Origin: Corallococcus caeni
GTDB lineage: Bacteria; Myxococcota; Myxococcia; Myxococcales; Myxococcaceae
DNA length: 64,000 bases
Reading direction: 5' to 3'
NCBI RefSeq assembly: GCF_036245865.1
Contig: NZ_BTTW01000001.1
Coordinates: 1,364,001-1,428,000, forward strand
Numbering within the stretch: the stretch's first letter is position 1; each line of letters begins with the position of its first letter. Positions 1 to 10,881 of the stretch are shown piece after piece. A program made the translations under genes and the position numbers. The notes beneath the pieces are model-generated. The model did no database searches and was not told where the DNA came from. It was given only the letters and a program-made list of their open reading frames with translations.

Positions 1-608
<608 letters not shown>

Positions 609-612
<4 letters not shown>

Positions 613-1541
613 GGAAGGAAGACTCCGACGAATTTGACTTCGGGGTGCATGACGATGCCGGTGGCCTCTTGTACCCGGTCCTGCATCAGGGTGATGAGGC
701 CCCGCACGTCGCGAGCGGCCGCGCCGCCCAGGTTGACGATCCAGTTCGCGTGCAGCGTGGACACCTGCGCGCGCCCCAGGGTGTGCCCCTTCAGGCCGAC
801 AAGTTCAATGAGCCGCCCGGCGTGGTCGCCCGGCGGGTTGGTGAACACGCTGCCGAAGTTGGGCTGACTCAAGGGCTGCGTGCGCTTGCGGTAGCCCAAG
901 TCCGCGTCCATGGCCGCCTTGCTGGCCACGACATCGCCCTTGGGAAGATGGAAGCGCACGCGGGTGACGATACCTCCAGCGGGCAGCGTGGCGTGACGGT
1001 AGGTGTGCGGCACCTGCGCCTTCGTCAGCCACCCCACCCCGTCCGCGGTGGCCACTTCGATGGCCTCCACCACGCGGAAGCACTCGCCGTTCTTGGTGCC
1101 CGCGTTCATGGTGACGGCGCCGCCCAGGGTGCCGGGGATGCCCGCGAGGAACTCCGCGCCCACCAGTCCCTGCGCGCGCATGACGTTGACCAGCCGGGCG
1201 ATGGCCGCGCCCGTGCCCAGCGTCACCCGCCCGTCGTCCGGGCCCACGTCCAGCACCTCCGGGAACAAATCCGGGGGCAGCTTCACGGTGAGCCCCGGCA
1301 CGCCGCCGTCGCCCACCAGCGTGTTGGCGCCGCCGCCCAGCACCGTCACGGGGAGGCCCTCGTCGCGGGCCAGGCGCAAGAGGTCCACCAGCGCGTCCGG
1401 CGAGCGCGGCCGCACCAGGGCCTCCGCCGGGCCGCCCACGCGCACGCTGATGAGCGGCGCCAGGGGTTCCCCCGGCTTGACGTCCAGGCCCGGCAGCCGC
1501 GCCACGCGCGCCGCCAGCGGTGTCACCTGCCCCGGCTCCAT
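609..1541 (-). CDS. murB: UDP-N-acetylenolpyruvoylglucosamine reductase
   Basis: FAD/NADPH enzyme that reduces UDP-GlcNAc-enolpyruvate to UDP-MurNAc in the cytoplasm. 310 aa, a normal length. An N-terminal FAD-binding fold carries VLGGGANTLVGD (about 67-78) and the GIPGTLGGAVTMNAG flavin motif (about 134-148). The C-terminal MurB domain carries YRKRTQP (about 217-223), the proton-donor Ser near 231 in NFGSVFTNP and the Glu near 301 in HPEVKF. It starts 3 nt after the murC stop and its own stop overlaps the ddl start. Part of the dcw operon. Confidence 0.97.
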
Positions 1542-1544
1542 CCC

Positions 1545-2965
<1,421 letters not shown>

Positions 2966-2969
<4 letters not shown>

Positions 2970-4117
2970 GCCTTGCTCCCGGGGGCCTTCTTCACGTCCT
3001 TGGGTCCGCGGTCCCGTCCGCCCGGGCCCCAGGCCTGGGTGGTCAGGTCCACGCACACGTCCGCCAGCTCCTTCGCGGCGGCGGGGCGGCCCAGGATGCC
3101 CGCCTTCTTCGCCATCTGCTTGAGCTTCGCCGGGTCCGTCATCAGGCCTCGCAGCTCTTGCGCCAGCTTCTGCCCGGTGAGCTCCGACTCGCGGAACATC
3201 AGGGCCGCGCCCGCGTCCACCAGCGCGCGGGCGTTCACCTCCTGGTGGTTGTCCGTCGCGTGCGGGAAGGGCACCAGGATGCTGGCCTTCTTGCACACCG
3301 TCAGCTCCGCCAGCGACGTGGCGCCCGCGCGGCAGATGACCAGGTCCGCCTTCGCGTAGGCGGAGGACATGTCGTCGATGAACTCCACCACCTGGGCCAC
3401 GTCCGCGAAGCCCTTGTCCGCGTAGCCCTTCCTCACCGTCTCCAGGTCCAGCTTCCCCGTCTGGTGGACGATGTCGAGCTGCTCCTTCACGTCCCCCAGC
3501 GAGTCCAGCGCGTCCAGCACGCGGTTGTTGAGGCCGCGCGCGCCCAGGCTGCCGCCGAAGATGAGGACGGTGAACTTCTCGTGCGCGGCGCTGCTGCGCA
3601 GGTAGTTGTCCATCAGCTTCTTGCGGATGGGGTTGCCAATCATCTGCACCTTGGCTTCGGGGAAGTACGTCCGCGCCTCCTCGAAGGCGGTGAAGACGAC
3701 CTTCACGATGCGGCCCAGCACCTTGTTGGTGAGGCCCGGCAGCGCGTTCTGCTCCTGGATGGCGGTGGGGATGCCCATCAGCCACGCGGCCAGCACCACC
3801 GGCCCGCTCGCGTAGCCGCCCACGCCCACCACCACGTCCGGCTTCTGGCGCGACAGGATGCGGAACGACGCGAGGAACGCCAGCGGCAGCGCGATGAGGC
3901 CCTTGATGAGCCCGAGCAGGCCCTTGCCCTTGAGCCCCTGCACCTTCACGAACTCCAGCGGGTAGCCCTCCTTGGGCACCACGCGCGCCTCCAGGCCCTT
4001 CTCGGTGCCCACGAAGACGACCTGGTTGTTCGGATGGCGCGTGACGACCTCTTCCGCCAGCGCGATGCCCGGGAACAGGTGGCCGCCGGTGCCGCCGCCC
4101 GCGATGAGCACCTTCAC
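2966..4117 (-). CDS. murG: UDP-GlcNAc:lipid I GlcNAc transferase MurG
   Basis: GT28 membrane-associated glycosyltransferase that converts lipid I to lipid II on the inner leaflet. 383 aa with a GTG start at 4117 that overlaps the ftsW stop as GTGA; the open frame extends further but the family N-terminus [16 protein letters not shown] begins right here. Seen: GGTGGH lipid/phosphate loop near residues 8-13, [10 protein letters not shown] in the N-terminal domain, [13 protein letters not shown]-loop in the C-terminal domain, and [11 protein letters not shown] followed by [14 protein letters not shown], the UDP-GlcNAc binding region. Lies between ftsW and murC. Confidence 0.97.
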
Positions 4118-5277
4118 GCCGTCACCTCCCGCAGGTCCGTCGTGCCCGTGCGCACCGGCCGCGCCGCGCCCTGGGTGTTCGCGCTGAGCGACAACAGCAC
4201 GCCCGCGGAGCCCATCAGCACCACCAGCGACGTGCCGCCGTAGGACACGAACGGCAGCGTCAGGCCCTTCGTGGGCAACAGGCCCATGGCCACGCACATG
4301 TTCACCGTGGCCTGGAACGCGATGATGGAGCTGATGCCCAGGCCCAGGTACGTGCCGAAGGTCTCCCCCGCCGCCAGGGCCGCGCGGATGCCGCGCCAGA
4401 GGACGACGGCGTACAGCACCACCAGCAGCCCCACGCCGATGAGCCCCAGCTCCTCACCGAGGATGGAGAAGATGAAGTCCGTGTGCGCCTCCGGCAGGAA
4501 GAACAGCTTCTGCCGGCCGTCCCCCAGCCCCAGGCCGGTGATGCCACCGGAGCCGATGGACATGAGCGACTCCGCCACCTGGTAGCCCACGTCGTGCCGG
4601 TGGGCCCACGGGTCCAGGAACGCGAGGATGCGCTTCATGCGGTACGGGCTGGTCGCGATGGCGACGAAGGCCAGCGGCAGCGCGAGCAGCACGGACCCCA
4701 CGAGGTACGACAGCTTCGTGCCCGCCGCGAACAGCAGCACGAAGAGCATGAACACCAGCAGCACGCTGCTGCCGAAGTCCGGCTGGAGCATGCACAGCAG
4801 CACCAGGATGCCGCACAGGGCCAGGTGCGGCAGGAAGCCGATGGAGAACGTGGCCACCTTCTCCCGCTTCTTCGCGAGCGAATAGGACAGGTAGACGAGC
4901 CACGCGAACTTGGCGATCTCCGCGGGCTGGAGGCTGAAGCCCGGCAGGCGGATCCACCGCCGCGCGCCGCCCGCCGTGGTGCCGATGCCGGGGATGGCCA
5001 CCGCGATGAGCAGCACGATGGCGATGAGCAGGAGCGGGTACGCCAGCCGCGCCAGCTTCCGCCACCCCAGCTTCATGGCCACCGCCATGGCCACGAGGCC
5101 CAGGCCCGCGGCGGACAGCTGGCGCTTGAGGAAGTAGAGGCTGTCGCCCAGTTTGTCCTGCGCGAGCACCGCGCTGGCCGAGTACGTCATCACCAGGCCC
5201 AGCGCCACGAGCGCCAGCACCGCGCACAGCAGAATCGGATCGAACCGCACGGGGGCGGCCGGAGGAGAGGTCTTCAT
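4114..5277 (-). CDS. ftsW: Lipid II polymerase FtsW (SEDS family)
   Basis: Integral membrane SEDS peptidoglycan glycosyltransferase of the divisome, working with FtsI encoded upstream. About 387 aa from ATG 5277; a GTG sits directly before it at 5280 and either could serve. About ten hydrophobic segments. The SEDS hallmarks are present: [21 protein letters not shown], and near the C-terminus [23 protein letters not shown]. Starts about 5 nt downstream of the murD stop and overlaps murG by 4 nt. Confidence 0.96.
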   Translation of the reverse strand: MKTSPPAAPVRFDPILLCAVLALVALGLVMTYSASAVLAQDKLGDSLYFLKRQLSAAGLGLVAMAVAMKLGWRKLARLAYPLLLIAIVLLIAVAIPGIGTTAGGARRWIRLPGFSLQPAEIAKFAWLVYLSYSLAKKREKVATFSIGFLPHLALCGILVLLCMLQPDFGSSVLLVFMLFVLLFAAGTKLSYLVGSVLLALPLAFVAIATSPYRMKRILAFLDPWAHRHDVGYQVAESLMSIGSGGITGLGLGDGRQKLFFLPEAHTDFIFSILGEELGLIGVGLLVVLYAVVLWRGIRAALAAGETFGTYLGLGISSIIAFQATVNMCVAMGLLPTKGLTLPFVSYGGTSLVVLMGSAGVLLSLSANTQGAARPVRTGTTDLREVTA

Positions 5278-5282
5278 CACGG

Positions 5283-6653
5283 TCAGAGCGCCCCGACGAG
5301 GCGCTTGAACGTGTCGCCCCGGTCCTCGAAGTTCTTGAACTGGTCGTACGACGCGCACGCCGGGGACAGGAGCACCGTGTCCCCGGGCCGCGCGACCTCA
5401 CGCGCCTTCGCCACCGCCGCGTCCAGCGTGCCGCACGCGTGCACCGGCGCGTCGTTCGCGTACGCCCGCGCCAGCGCGTCCGCGTCCTGGCCAATGGTCA
5501 GCACGCCCTTCACCTTCCCCTGCCCCGCCTCCACCATGGGCGCGTACGGCGCGCCCTTGCCCTTGCCGCCCGCGATGAGCCACACGTCGCCCGCGAACGC
5601 CTTGAGCGCCACCAGCACGGAGTCCACGTTGGTGGCCTTGGAGTCGTTCACCCACTCCACGCCGTCCAGCACGCGCACGCTCTCCAGCCGGTGCGCCAGG
5701 CCCGGGTAGCTGTCCAGGCCCGCCTGCACCGCGTCCTTCGCCACGCCGCCCAGCCGCGCCAGCAGCGCCGCCGCCATCGCGTTCTGCGCGTTGTGCGCGC
5801 CCCGGAGCGAGCGGTTGGTGAGCGTGTAGGACTCGCCCGCGAACTCCAATTCGAAGCCGCCGGGCCGGGCGATGGCCAGCCCCGCCAGCTTCGGCGCGTC
5901 CACCACCGGGCGGCCCGTGAGGCTGAAGCCGTACACGGGCGCGCGCGCGGACGTGGCCAGCCCCATCACCGCCGCGTCGTCCGCGTTCACCACGGCGAAG
6001 TCGCTGCCCGCGTCCTGGTTCATGAAGATGCGCGCCTTGGCCGCGCCGTACTCGGCGTGGTTGGCGTAGCGGTCCAGGTGGTCCGGCGTGAGGTTGAGGA
6101 TGGCCGCGCCCGTGGGCTTGAGCTGGTGGATGCCCTCCAGCTGGAAGCTGGACAGCTCCACCACCAGCGCGTCCCAGTCCCCGGGCGACATGGCCGCCTC
6201 CGCCAGCGGACGGCCCAGGTTGCCACCCACGAAGGTGCGCAGGCCCGCCTTCGCGTACAGCTCGCCGGTGAGCGCCGTGGTGGTGCTCTTGCCGTTGGTG
6301 CCGGTGATGCCCAGCAAGCGCGTGCCCGTGAGGTAGCGGCCCGCGAGTTCAATCTCGCCCCACACGGGGACACCCGACGTGCGCGCGGCCTCCAGCTCCG
6401 GCAGCGACAGCGGCACGCCCGGGCTCACCACCACCAGGTCCTGGCGGGTGAGCAGCCCCTCGGGCGTGGCGCCGGTGACGAGCTCGACGCCTTTCGCGCG
6501 GAGCTCCTTCGCCACGTCGCCGAGCGCGTCCTCGGAGCGCGCGTCCAGCGCCGTCACCTTCGCGCCCTGCTGGACGAGCAGCCGGAGCGCCGCGACGCCG
6601 CTCTTGGCCAGCCCGAACACCGCGACCTTCCGACCGGACAGCGAGGGATTCAT
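5283..6653 (-). CDS. murD: UDP-MurNAc-L-Ala--D-Glu ligase
   Basis: Cytoplasmic Mur ligase that adds D-Glu to UDP-MurNAc-L-Ala. 456 aa. N-terminal KVAVFGLAKSGVAALRLL is the UDP-binding Rossmann motif; GITGTNGKSTTTALTGEL is the P-loop; NLTPDHLDRYANHAEYGAAK, the MurD-type central motif, follows; WVNDSKATN and SPACASYDQF lie in the C-terminal domain. Sits between mraY (35 nt gap) and ftsW (5 nt gap) in the dcw operon. Confidence 0.98.
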   Translation of the reverse strand: MNPSLSGRKVAVFGLAKSGVAALRLLVQQGAKVTALDARSEDALGDVAKELRAKGVELVTGATPEGLLTRQDLVVVSPGVPLSLPELEAARTSGVPVWGEIELAGRYLTGTRLLGITGTNGKSTTTALTGELYAKAGLRTFVGGNLGRPLAEAAMSPGDWDALVVELSSFQLEGIHQLKPTGAAILNLTPDHLDRYANHAEYGAAKARIFMNQDAGSDFAVVNADDAAVMGLATSARAPVYGFSLTGRPVVDAPKLAGLAIARPGGFELEFAGESYTLTNRSLRGAHNAQNAMAAALLARLGGVAKDAVQAGLDSYPGLAHRLESVRVLDGVEWVNDSKATNVDSVLVALKAFAGDVWLIAGGKGKGAPYAPMVEAGQGKVKGVLTIGQDADALARAYANDAPVHACGTLDAAVAKAREVARPGDTVLLSPACASYDQFKNFEDRGDTFKRLVGAL

Positions 6654-6688
6654 GGGGCGGGCCGACCTCGTCTACGAGAGCTAAGCGA

Positions 6689-7867
6689 CTAGCGCAGTTT
6701 CAGGGAAAGCAGGGCCACGCCACCACAGAGGATGGCGACAATCCAGAAACGCACGATGATCTTCGGCTCGGCCAGTCCCTTGAGCTCGAAGTGGTGGTGC
6801 ACGGGCGCCATCTTGAAGACCCGCTTGCCCGTCATCTTGAAGGACGCCACCTGGATCATCACGGAGAGCGCCTCCGCGAAGAAGATGCCGTGGATGATGG
6901 CGGAGACCACCTCGTTCTTGGAGAACACCGCCAGCCCGCCCAGCGCGCCGCCCAGGGCCAGCGAGCCGATGTCGCCCATGAACACCGACGCCGGGTAGGT
7001 GTTGAACCAGAGGAAGGAGATGCCCGCGCCCACGATGCTCGCGCAGAAGACGGCCAGCTCCGCGCCGCCCGGCACCTGGAGGATGCCCAGGTAGCGGTAC
7101 AGCGGCGTGGCCGTGAGCCTGGCGACGCCGTTCACCGTCTCCGTGTCCGCGATGTGCAGCGTGGTGCCCGCCACGTAGCAGAGCACGCAGAAGGTCACCG
7201 CCGACACGATGGTGGGGACGATGGCCAGGCCGTCCAGGCCGTCCGTGAGGTTCACCGCGTTGGACGTGCCCACGATGACCACCCACGCGAACACGACGTA
7301 GAACCAGCCCAGGTCCGGGTTGAACCAGTGCGAGGGCACGAACGGCAGCGTCAGCCGCGTGTCGATGAGCAGCGTGGGCCCGAAGGAGCCGTCCGCCTTC
7401 GTCCACGTGCACATCAGGCCGAAGATGGCGATGAGGTAGAAGACGGTCTGCAGCACCATCTTCTTGCGCCCGGCCAGGCCCTTGGAGTTGCGCTTGGACA
7501 GCTTGAGCCAGTCGTCCAGGAAGCCGATGAAGCCGTAGCCGAAGGTGAGGAGGATCATCACCCAGACGCCGCGCGACTTGAGGTCCGCGAACAGGAGCGT
7601 GCCCGCCGCGATGCAGATGAGGATGAGCGCGCCACCCATGGTGGGCGTGCCCTTCTTCTTCTGGTGCGTGTCCGGGGTGTCCTCGCGCACGTTGCTCTGC
7701 CCGTGCTGCTTCAGGCGCAGCCGCGCGATGAGGCGCGGGCCAATCAGCATCCCCAGGAGCAGGGCGAAGACGCCCGCGGCGATGATGCGGAAGGTCGGGT
7801 AGCGCAGGAAGTTGAGGACGCGCCCGGCCTCGGTGTTCTGGATGAGCTCGTACAGAAGGTACAGCAC
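6689..7867 (-). CDS. mraY: Phospho-MurNAc-pentapeptide transferase
   Basis: Polytopic inner-membrane enzyme that transfers phospho-MurNAc-pentapeptide to undecaprenyl phosphate, giving lipid I. 392 aa, slightly longer than E. coli MraY (360), the excess being cytoplasmic loop. Motifs seen: KKKGTPTMGG, GFLDDWLK with the Mg-binding Asp pair, NLTDGLDGLA with the third catalytic region, and APVHHHFELKGL with the His cluster. The start is GTG at 7867, whose G is shared with the murF TAG stop, so the two genes are tightly coupled. Confidence 0.98.
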   Translation of the reverse strand: MLYLLYELIQNTEAGRVLNFLRYPTFRIIAAGVFALLLGMLIGPRLIARLRLKQHGQSNVREDTPDTHQKKKGTPTMGGALILICIAAGTLLFADLKSRGVWVMILLTFGYGFIGFLDDWLKLSKRNSKGLAGRKKMVLQTVFYLIAIFGLMCTWTKADGSFGPTLLIDTRLTLPFVPSHWFNPDLGWFYVVFAWVVIVGTSNAVNLTDGLDGLAIVPTIVSAVTFCVLCYVAGTTLHIADTETVNGVARLTATPLYRYLGILQVPGGAELAVFCASIVGAGISFLWFNTYPASVFMGDIGSLALGGALGGLAVFSKNEVVSAIIHGIFFAEALSVMIQVASFKMTGKRVFKMAPVHHHFELKGLAEPKIIVRFWIVAILCGGVALLSLKLR

Positions 7868-9267
7868 TAGTGACTCCCTCCGGGGGGGGACGCGCCGGTG
7901 AGGGCCGCCACCACGCGCTCCAATCGCATGCCGCGACTGGCCTTCACCAGCACCACGTCACCGGGAGAGAGCCGGGGCGTCAACCACGCCACCAATGGCT
8001 CCACTTCGGTGAAGTGGGCGGCGGAATCTTTCATGTCCGCGCTCCGCAGGCCGCCCGAGGACCGGGGGCCGAAGAACGCGACCAGCTTCGCGTGCCGCGC
8101 GACGAGCGCACCCAGCCGGGCGTGCTCCTCCGCCTCACCCGAGCCCAGCTCCAGCATGTCGCCCAGCACCGCCACCGCCCGGCCGCCTTCGGGCACCAGC
8201 GTGCCCAGCGTGACGAGCGCGGCCTCCATGGAGGCCGGGTTGGCGTTGTAGCAGTCGTCCACCACCGTGACGCCGTTCCTGCCGTCCACGATGTTGAGCC
8301 TGCGCGCGTACGGCCGCGCGGACTCCAGGCCCCTCACGCACTCCTCCGGGGAGTAGCCCAGGGCCAGCGCCGTCGCGAACGCCGCCGTCGCGTTCTGCGC
8401 GTTGTGCGGCCCCACGAAGTGCAGGCGCACCGGCCAGTCCTTCCCCTGGTAGCGCACGGTGGCCACCATGCCGTCGCGGCCCAGCGTGTGGACGGCGGCG
8501 AGCCGCACGTCCGCGCCCTCCGCCCGGCCGAACGTCAGGTGCTTCGCGCCGCTGCGCGCGGCCTGGCGCACGATGAGCGCGTCATCCACGTTCACCACGG
8601 CGGTGGCCTGGGGCAAGAGCTCGCGGAACATCTCCCCTTCCGCCTCCGCCACGCCCTCCAGGCTGCCCAGCCCCTCCAGGTGCTCCGGCTGGACCACGGT
8701 GATGACACCCGCGTCCGGCTGCACCTTCCGGGTGAGCCTTTCGATTTCGCCCGGCTGGTTCATCCCCACTTCGATGACGGCCGCCACGTGGGACGGCTCC
8801 AGCCGGAAGAGCGTGAGCGGGACGCCCACCTCGTTGTTGAAGTTGCCCTCCGTCTTCAGCGCGGGGCCCCGCGTGGCCAGGATGGCGCCCACCATCTCCT
8901 TGGTGGTCGTCTTCCCGTTGGAGCCCCCCACCGCCGCCACCGGAATCTGGAAGCGGCGGCGGTGCAGCGCCCCCAGCCCGCCCAGCGCGGCCAGGGTGTC
9001 GTCGACTTCGTAGTGCGCGAAGCCCGGGGGCAGGGCCGGCAGCGCCCTCCCCCGCTTCACCACCGCCCCGGCCGCTCCCTGGCGCTGGGCGCCGTCCACG
9101 AAGTCGTGGGCGTCGAAGCGCTCGCCCTGCAGCGCCACGAAGAGACACCCGGGGGTGAGCGACCGGGTGTCGGTGCAGACGGCGGGAAAGCCCGCGGCAA
9201 CGGGCTCCCCGCGACGGGTCGCACCCGTCGCCTGCACCACCTCGTCATCGGAGAATCGAGCGGCCAT
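7867..9267 (-). CDS. murF: UDP-MurNAc-tripeptide--D-Ala-D-Ala ligase
   Basis: Mur ligase that adds the D-Ala-D-Ala dipeptide made by Ddl. 466 aa, ATG start. GGSNGKTTTKEMVGAIL is the P-loop; TEGNFNNEVGVPLTL and VIEVGMNQPGEIERL are MurF-specific central motifs; VVDDCYNANPASMEAAL and LGDMLELG are C-terminal MurF signatures. Sits 24 nt after murE and overlaps mraY by one base. Confidence 0.98.
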   Translation of the reverse strand: MAARFSDDEVVQATGATRRGEPVAAGFPAVCTDTRSLTPGCLFVALQGERFDAHDFVDGAQRQGAAGAVVKRGRALPALPPGFAHYEVDDTLAALGGLGALHRRRFQIPVAAVGGSNGKTTTKEMVGAILATRGPALKTEGNFNNEVGVPLTLFRLEPSHVAAVIEVGMNQPGEIERLTRKVQPDAGVITVVQPEHLEGLGSLEGVAEAEGEMFRELLPQATAVVNVDDALIVRQAARSGAKHLTFGRAEGADVRLAAVHTLGRDGMVATVRYQGKDWPVRLHFVGPHNAQNATAAFATALALGYSPEECVRGLESARPYARRLNIVDGRNGVTVVDDCYNANPASMEAALVTLGTLVPEGGRAVAVLGDMLELGSGEAEEHARLGALVARHAKLVAFFGPRSSGGLRSADMKDSAAHFTEVEPLVAWLTPRLSPGDVVLVKASRGMRLERVVAALTGASPPGGSH

Positions 9268-9291
9268 GGAGGGGGGTGTGGCCTGGGGCGT

Positions 9292-10830
9292 TCAGCCCGG
9301 GATGCGGTTGGCCAGCGCGCGCGCGGCGACCTCGCGGTCGTCGAACGCGAGCTTCTCCGTGCCCACCGTCTGGTAGGTCTCGTGGCCCTTGCCGGCGATG
9401 AGGACGACGTCGTCGTCCTTGGCCAGGTTGATGACCTGCTCGATGGCGGCGCGGCGGTCCGCGTCCACGAGGTAGCCCTTCTCCCCGACCTTCGCCTTGC
9501 CCGCGGAGATGCGGCGCAGGCCGCCCTTCTCCAGGCCCGGCGTCACCTCCGCGATGATGGCCTCCGGGTCCTCCGTGCGCGGGTTGTCGCTGGTCACCAT
9601 CACCAGGTCGGCGCCCTCCGCGGCCACGGTGCCCATCAGCGGGCGCTTGCCCTTGTCGCGGTCGCCGCCGCAGCCGAAGACGACGATGACGCGGCCCTTG
9701 GCCAGCGTGCGCGCCGCTTCGATGGAGCGCTTGAGCGCGTCATCCGTGTGCGCGTAGTCCACCAGCACCGCCGGCGCGGGGCCGCCGCGGTGGTTCTCCG
9801 CGCGGTCCATGCGGCCGGCCACCTGGGAGACCAGCTCGATGCCGCTCTTCACGTCCGAGCGGCTGATGCCCGCGCCCAGCGCGATGCCGGCGGCGAGCAT
9901 GATGTTCTCCAGGTTGTGGGGCCCCAAGAGCTTGCTCTTCACCTTGATGTCGCCCGCGGGCGTCTTCAGGGTGGCCTCGATGCCCTTGAGCGAGTAGGCG
10001 GCGTCCGCGGCGGAAATCTCCCCCGCGCCCGTGCGGCTGAACTTCCACGCCATGCGCTTCTGGCCGCGCAGCTCGTTGTAGATGCGGCTGGCGAAGGTGT
10101 CGTCGCCGTTGACCACGGCGGTGCCGGAGGCGCCCAGGTTCTCCACGAAGAGCTTGCGCTTCACCTGGAAGTACTCCTCCAGGTCCTTGTGGTAGTCCAG
10201 GTGGTCGCGGGACAGGTTGCTGAAGCCCGCGGCCTTGAAGGTAAGCCCGTGCACGCGCTCCTGCGCGAGCGCGTGGCTGGAGACCTCCATGACCACCGTC
10301 TCCACGCCCGCGTCCACCATCTCACGGAAGATGCGGTGCAGCTCCAGCGGGTCCGGCGTGGTGTTGGCCAGCTCCGTCGTCTTGCCGTTGAACTTGTAGC
10401 CCAGCGTGCCGATGACGCCCGGCGGGTTGGCACCCGTGTACATGGCGGCCGTCGCGAGGATGGCCTCCAGCAGGTAGGTGGTCGTCGTCTTCCCGTTGGT
10501 GCCGGTGACGCCCAGGAGCGTGAGCTTGTCGGCGGGGCGGCCGTGGAAGTTGGCCGCGATGAGGGCCAGCGCCTTGCGCGCGCTGCTCACCTTGAAGAAC
10601 GGCACCTGCGAGGACTGCCCCTGCTTCTCCGACACCACGGCCACGGCACCGCGCGACACGGCTTCGCCAATGAACTGGGCCCCGTCTTCCTTCAGGCCCG
10701 GCACGGCGATGAAGAGATCCCCCGGCTTCACGCGCCGCGAATCCTGCGTCACTCCCGTGACGTCGACCGCGGAACGGCCGCCCGAGGTCTGCTCGGCTCC
10801 ACACCCTGCGAGGACATCCGTCAGCTTCAT
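9292..10830 (-). CDS. murE: UDP-MurNAc-L-Ala-D-Glu--2,6-diaminopimelate ligase
   Basis: Mur ligase that adds the third stem residue. 512 aa, ATG start. GVTGTNGKTTTTYLLEAIL is the P-loop; NTTPDPLELHRIF and VMEVSSHALAQERVHG are MurE central motifs; the C-terminal SDNPRTEDP contains DNPR, the motif associated with meso-diaminopimelate specificity, as expected for a Gram-negative. 51 nt after ftsI and 24 nt before murF. Confidence 0.97.
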   Translation of the reverse strand: MKLTDVLAGCGAEQTSGGRSAVDVTGVTQDSRRVKPGDLFIAVPGLKEDGAQFIGEAVSRGAVAVVSEKQGQSSQVPFFKVSSARKALALIAANFHGRPADKLTLLGVTGTNGKTTTTYLLEAILATAAMYTGANPPGVIGTLGYKFNGKTTELANTTPDPLELHRIFREMVDAGVETVVMEVSSHALAQERVHGLTFKAAGFSNLSRDHLDYHKDLEEYFQVKRKLFVENLGASGTAVVNGDDTFASRIYNELRGQKRMAWKFSRTGAGEISAADAAYSLKGIEATLKTPAGDIKVKSKLLGPHNLENIMLAAGIALGAGISRSDVKSGIELVSQVAGRMDRAENHRGGPAPAVLVDYAHTDDALKRSIEAARTLAKGRVIVVFGCGGDRDKGKRPLMGTVAAEGADLVMVTSDNPRTEDPEAIIAEVTPGLEKGGLRRISAGKAKVGEKGYLVDADRRAAIEQVINLAKDDDVVLIAGKGHETYQTVGTEKLAFDDREVAARALANRIPG

Positions 10831-10881
10831 CTCTTCCCCTTCACACGCATTGCTGATGCGGGGCCTGGAAAGGACACGGCC